Source: Psychromonas sp. Urea-02u-13
GTDB taxonomy: Bacteria > Pseudomonadota > Gammaproteobacteria > Enterobacterales > Psychromonadaceae
DNA length: 33,263 bases
Assembly: GCF_002835995.1 (NCBI RefSeq)
Contig: NZ_PJBZ01000081.1
Coordinates: 1-33,263, forward strand
Reading direction: 5' to 3'
A program made the translations under genes and the position numbers. The stretch's first letter is position 1. Every line of letters begins with the position of its first letter. Shown here in pieces: positions 33,103-33,263 of this stretch. A model generated the notes under the pieces. The model was not told the DNA's origin, searched no databases, and worked only from the letters and a program-made list of their open reading frames with translations.

Positions 33103-33263
33103 GATTGTTCATTTCATCCTTCGGCCCCCCCCTCACGGATAAGCCCTTGCCATTCACTAGTAGTTAACGTTTAATAACAGTATGTTAGTAAACGGTGATC
33201 TTCCTACAGAGGACTTTCACCTCATAAGTTCATGCCCATGCTGGGCGTACACAAGGCACTTAT
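33103..33263. other. Window end, possible insertion-element flank
   Basis: No gene is seen. The final 60 bp (cttcctacagaggactttcac ... and the hairpin GCCCA-tgc-TGGGC at 33234-33246) resemble non-coding sequence often found beside insertion sequences in marine gammaproteobacteria; this is a recollection of pattern, not a match I can prove. Confidence 0.25.

Overview
The window looks like chromosome of an AT-rich marine gammaproteobacterium, probably near Psychromonas, Moritella or Colwellia. The reasons are TRAP transport, LysR-controlled amino-acid catabolism, the D-glutamate genes dgcN/dgcA, and many short REP-like repeats with GGGACA...TGTCCC ends. This placement is inferred from gene content; no marker gene (such as an rRNA) is present.

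Layout. (1) 42-7971: a TRAP transporter operon (dctP-dctQ-dctM, minus strand), then a LysR gene divergent from a beta-alanine-type omega-transaminase and a malonate-semialdehyde dehydrogenase (bauA/bauC-like). A 16-bp dyad in the lysR-bauA gap matches a site upstream of dctP at 14 of 16 positions, so one regulator may control uptake and breakdown together. (2) 8192-14459: an orphan polar amino-acid binding protein and a HisC-like aminotransferase (minus strand), a divergent GcvA-like LysR, a second LysR, and dgcN-dgcA (N-acetylation of D-glutamate, then racemisation). A perfect 21-bp inverted repeat ends 8 nt before the dgcN start. (3) 14460-25545: an accessory island rich in repeats. Two copies of a ~300-bp structured repeat flank a PIN-domain gene, a small gene and a PLD-like nuclease gene, with integron-cassette-like spacers. 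Next come a hairpin-dense non-coding stretch (18450-18800) and a three-gene phosphorelay operon. A cassette-like orphan gene and a tandem array of REP-bearing units close the island. (4) 25914-33263: a beta-CASP metallo-beta-lactamase ribonuclease, an RND efflux pump with its adaptor, tandem candidate operators, a TetR regulator, and two more REP copies.

The most interesting system is the minus-strand operon 23807-18855. It encodes a 1110-aa TPR protein with a C-terminal GHKL ATPase, a stand-alone response regulator, and a response regulator fused to an alpha/beta hydrolase and a C-terminal membrane anchor. This is the architecture of Detocs anti-phage phosphorelay systems (DtcA, DtcB, DtcC), here with a membrane-tethered serine-hydrolase effector in place of the ATP-cleaving PNP-type effector. 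The kinase lacks the usual histidine in the helix before its ATPase domain, and its G1 box is degenerate.

Calls rest on reading the sequence and on known family motifs; no database search was run.
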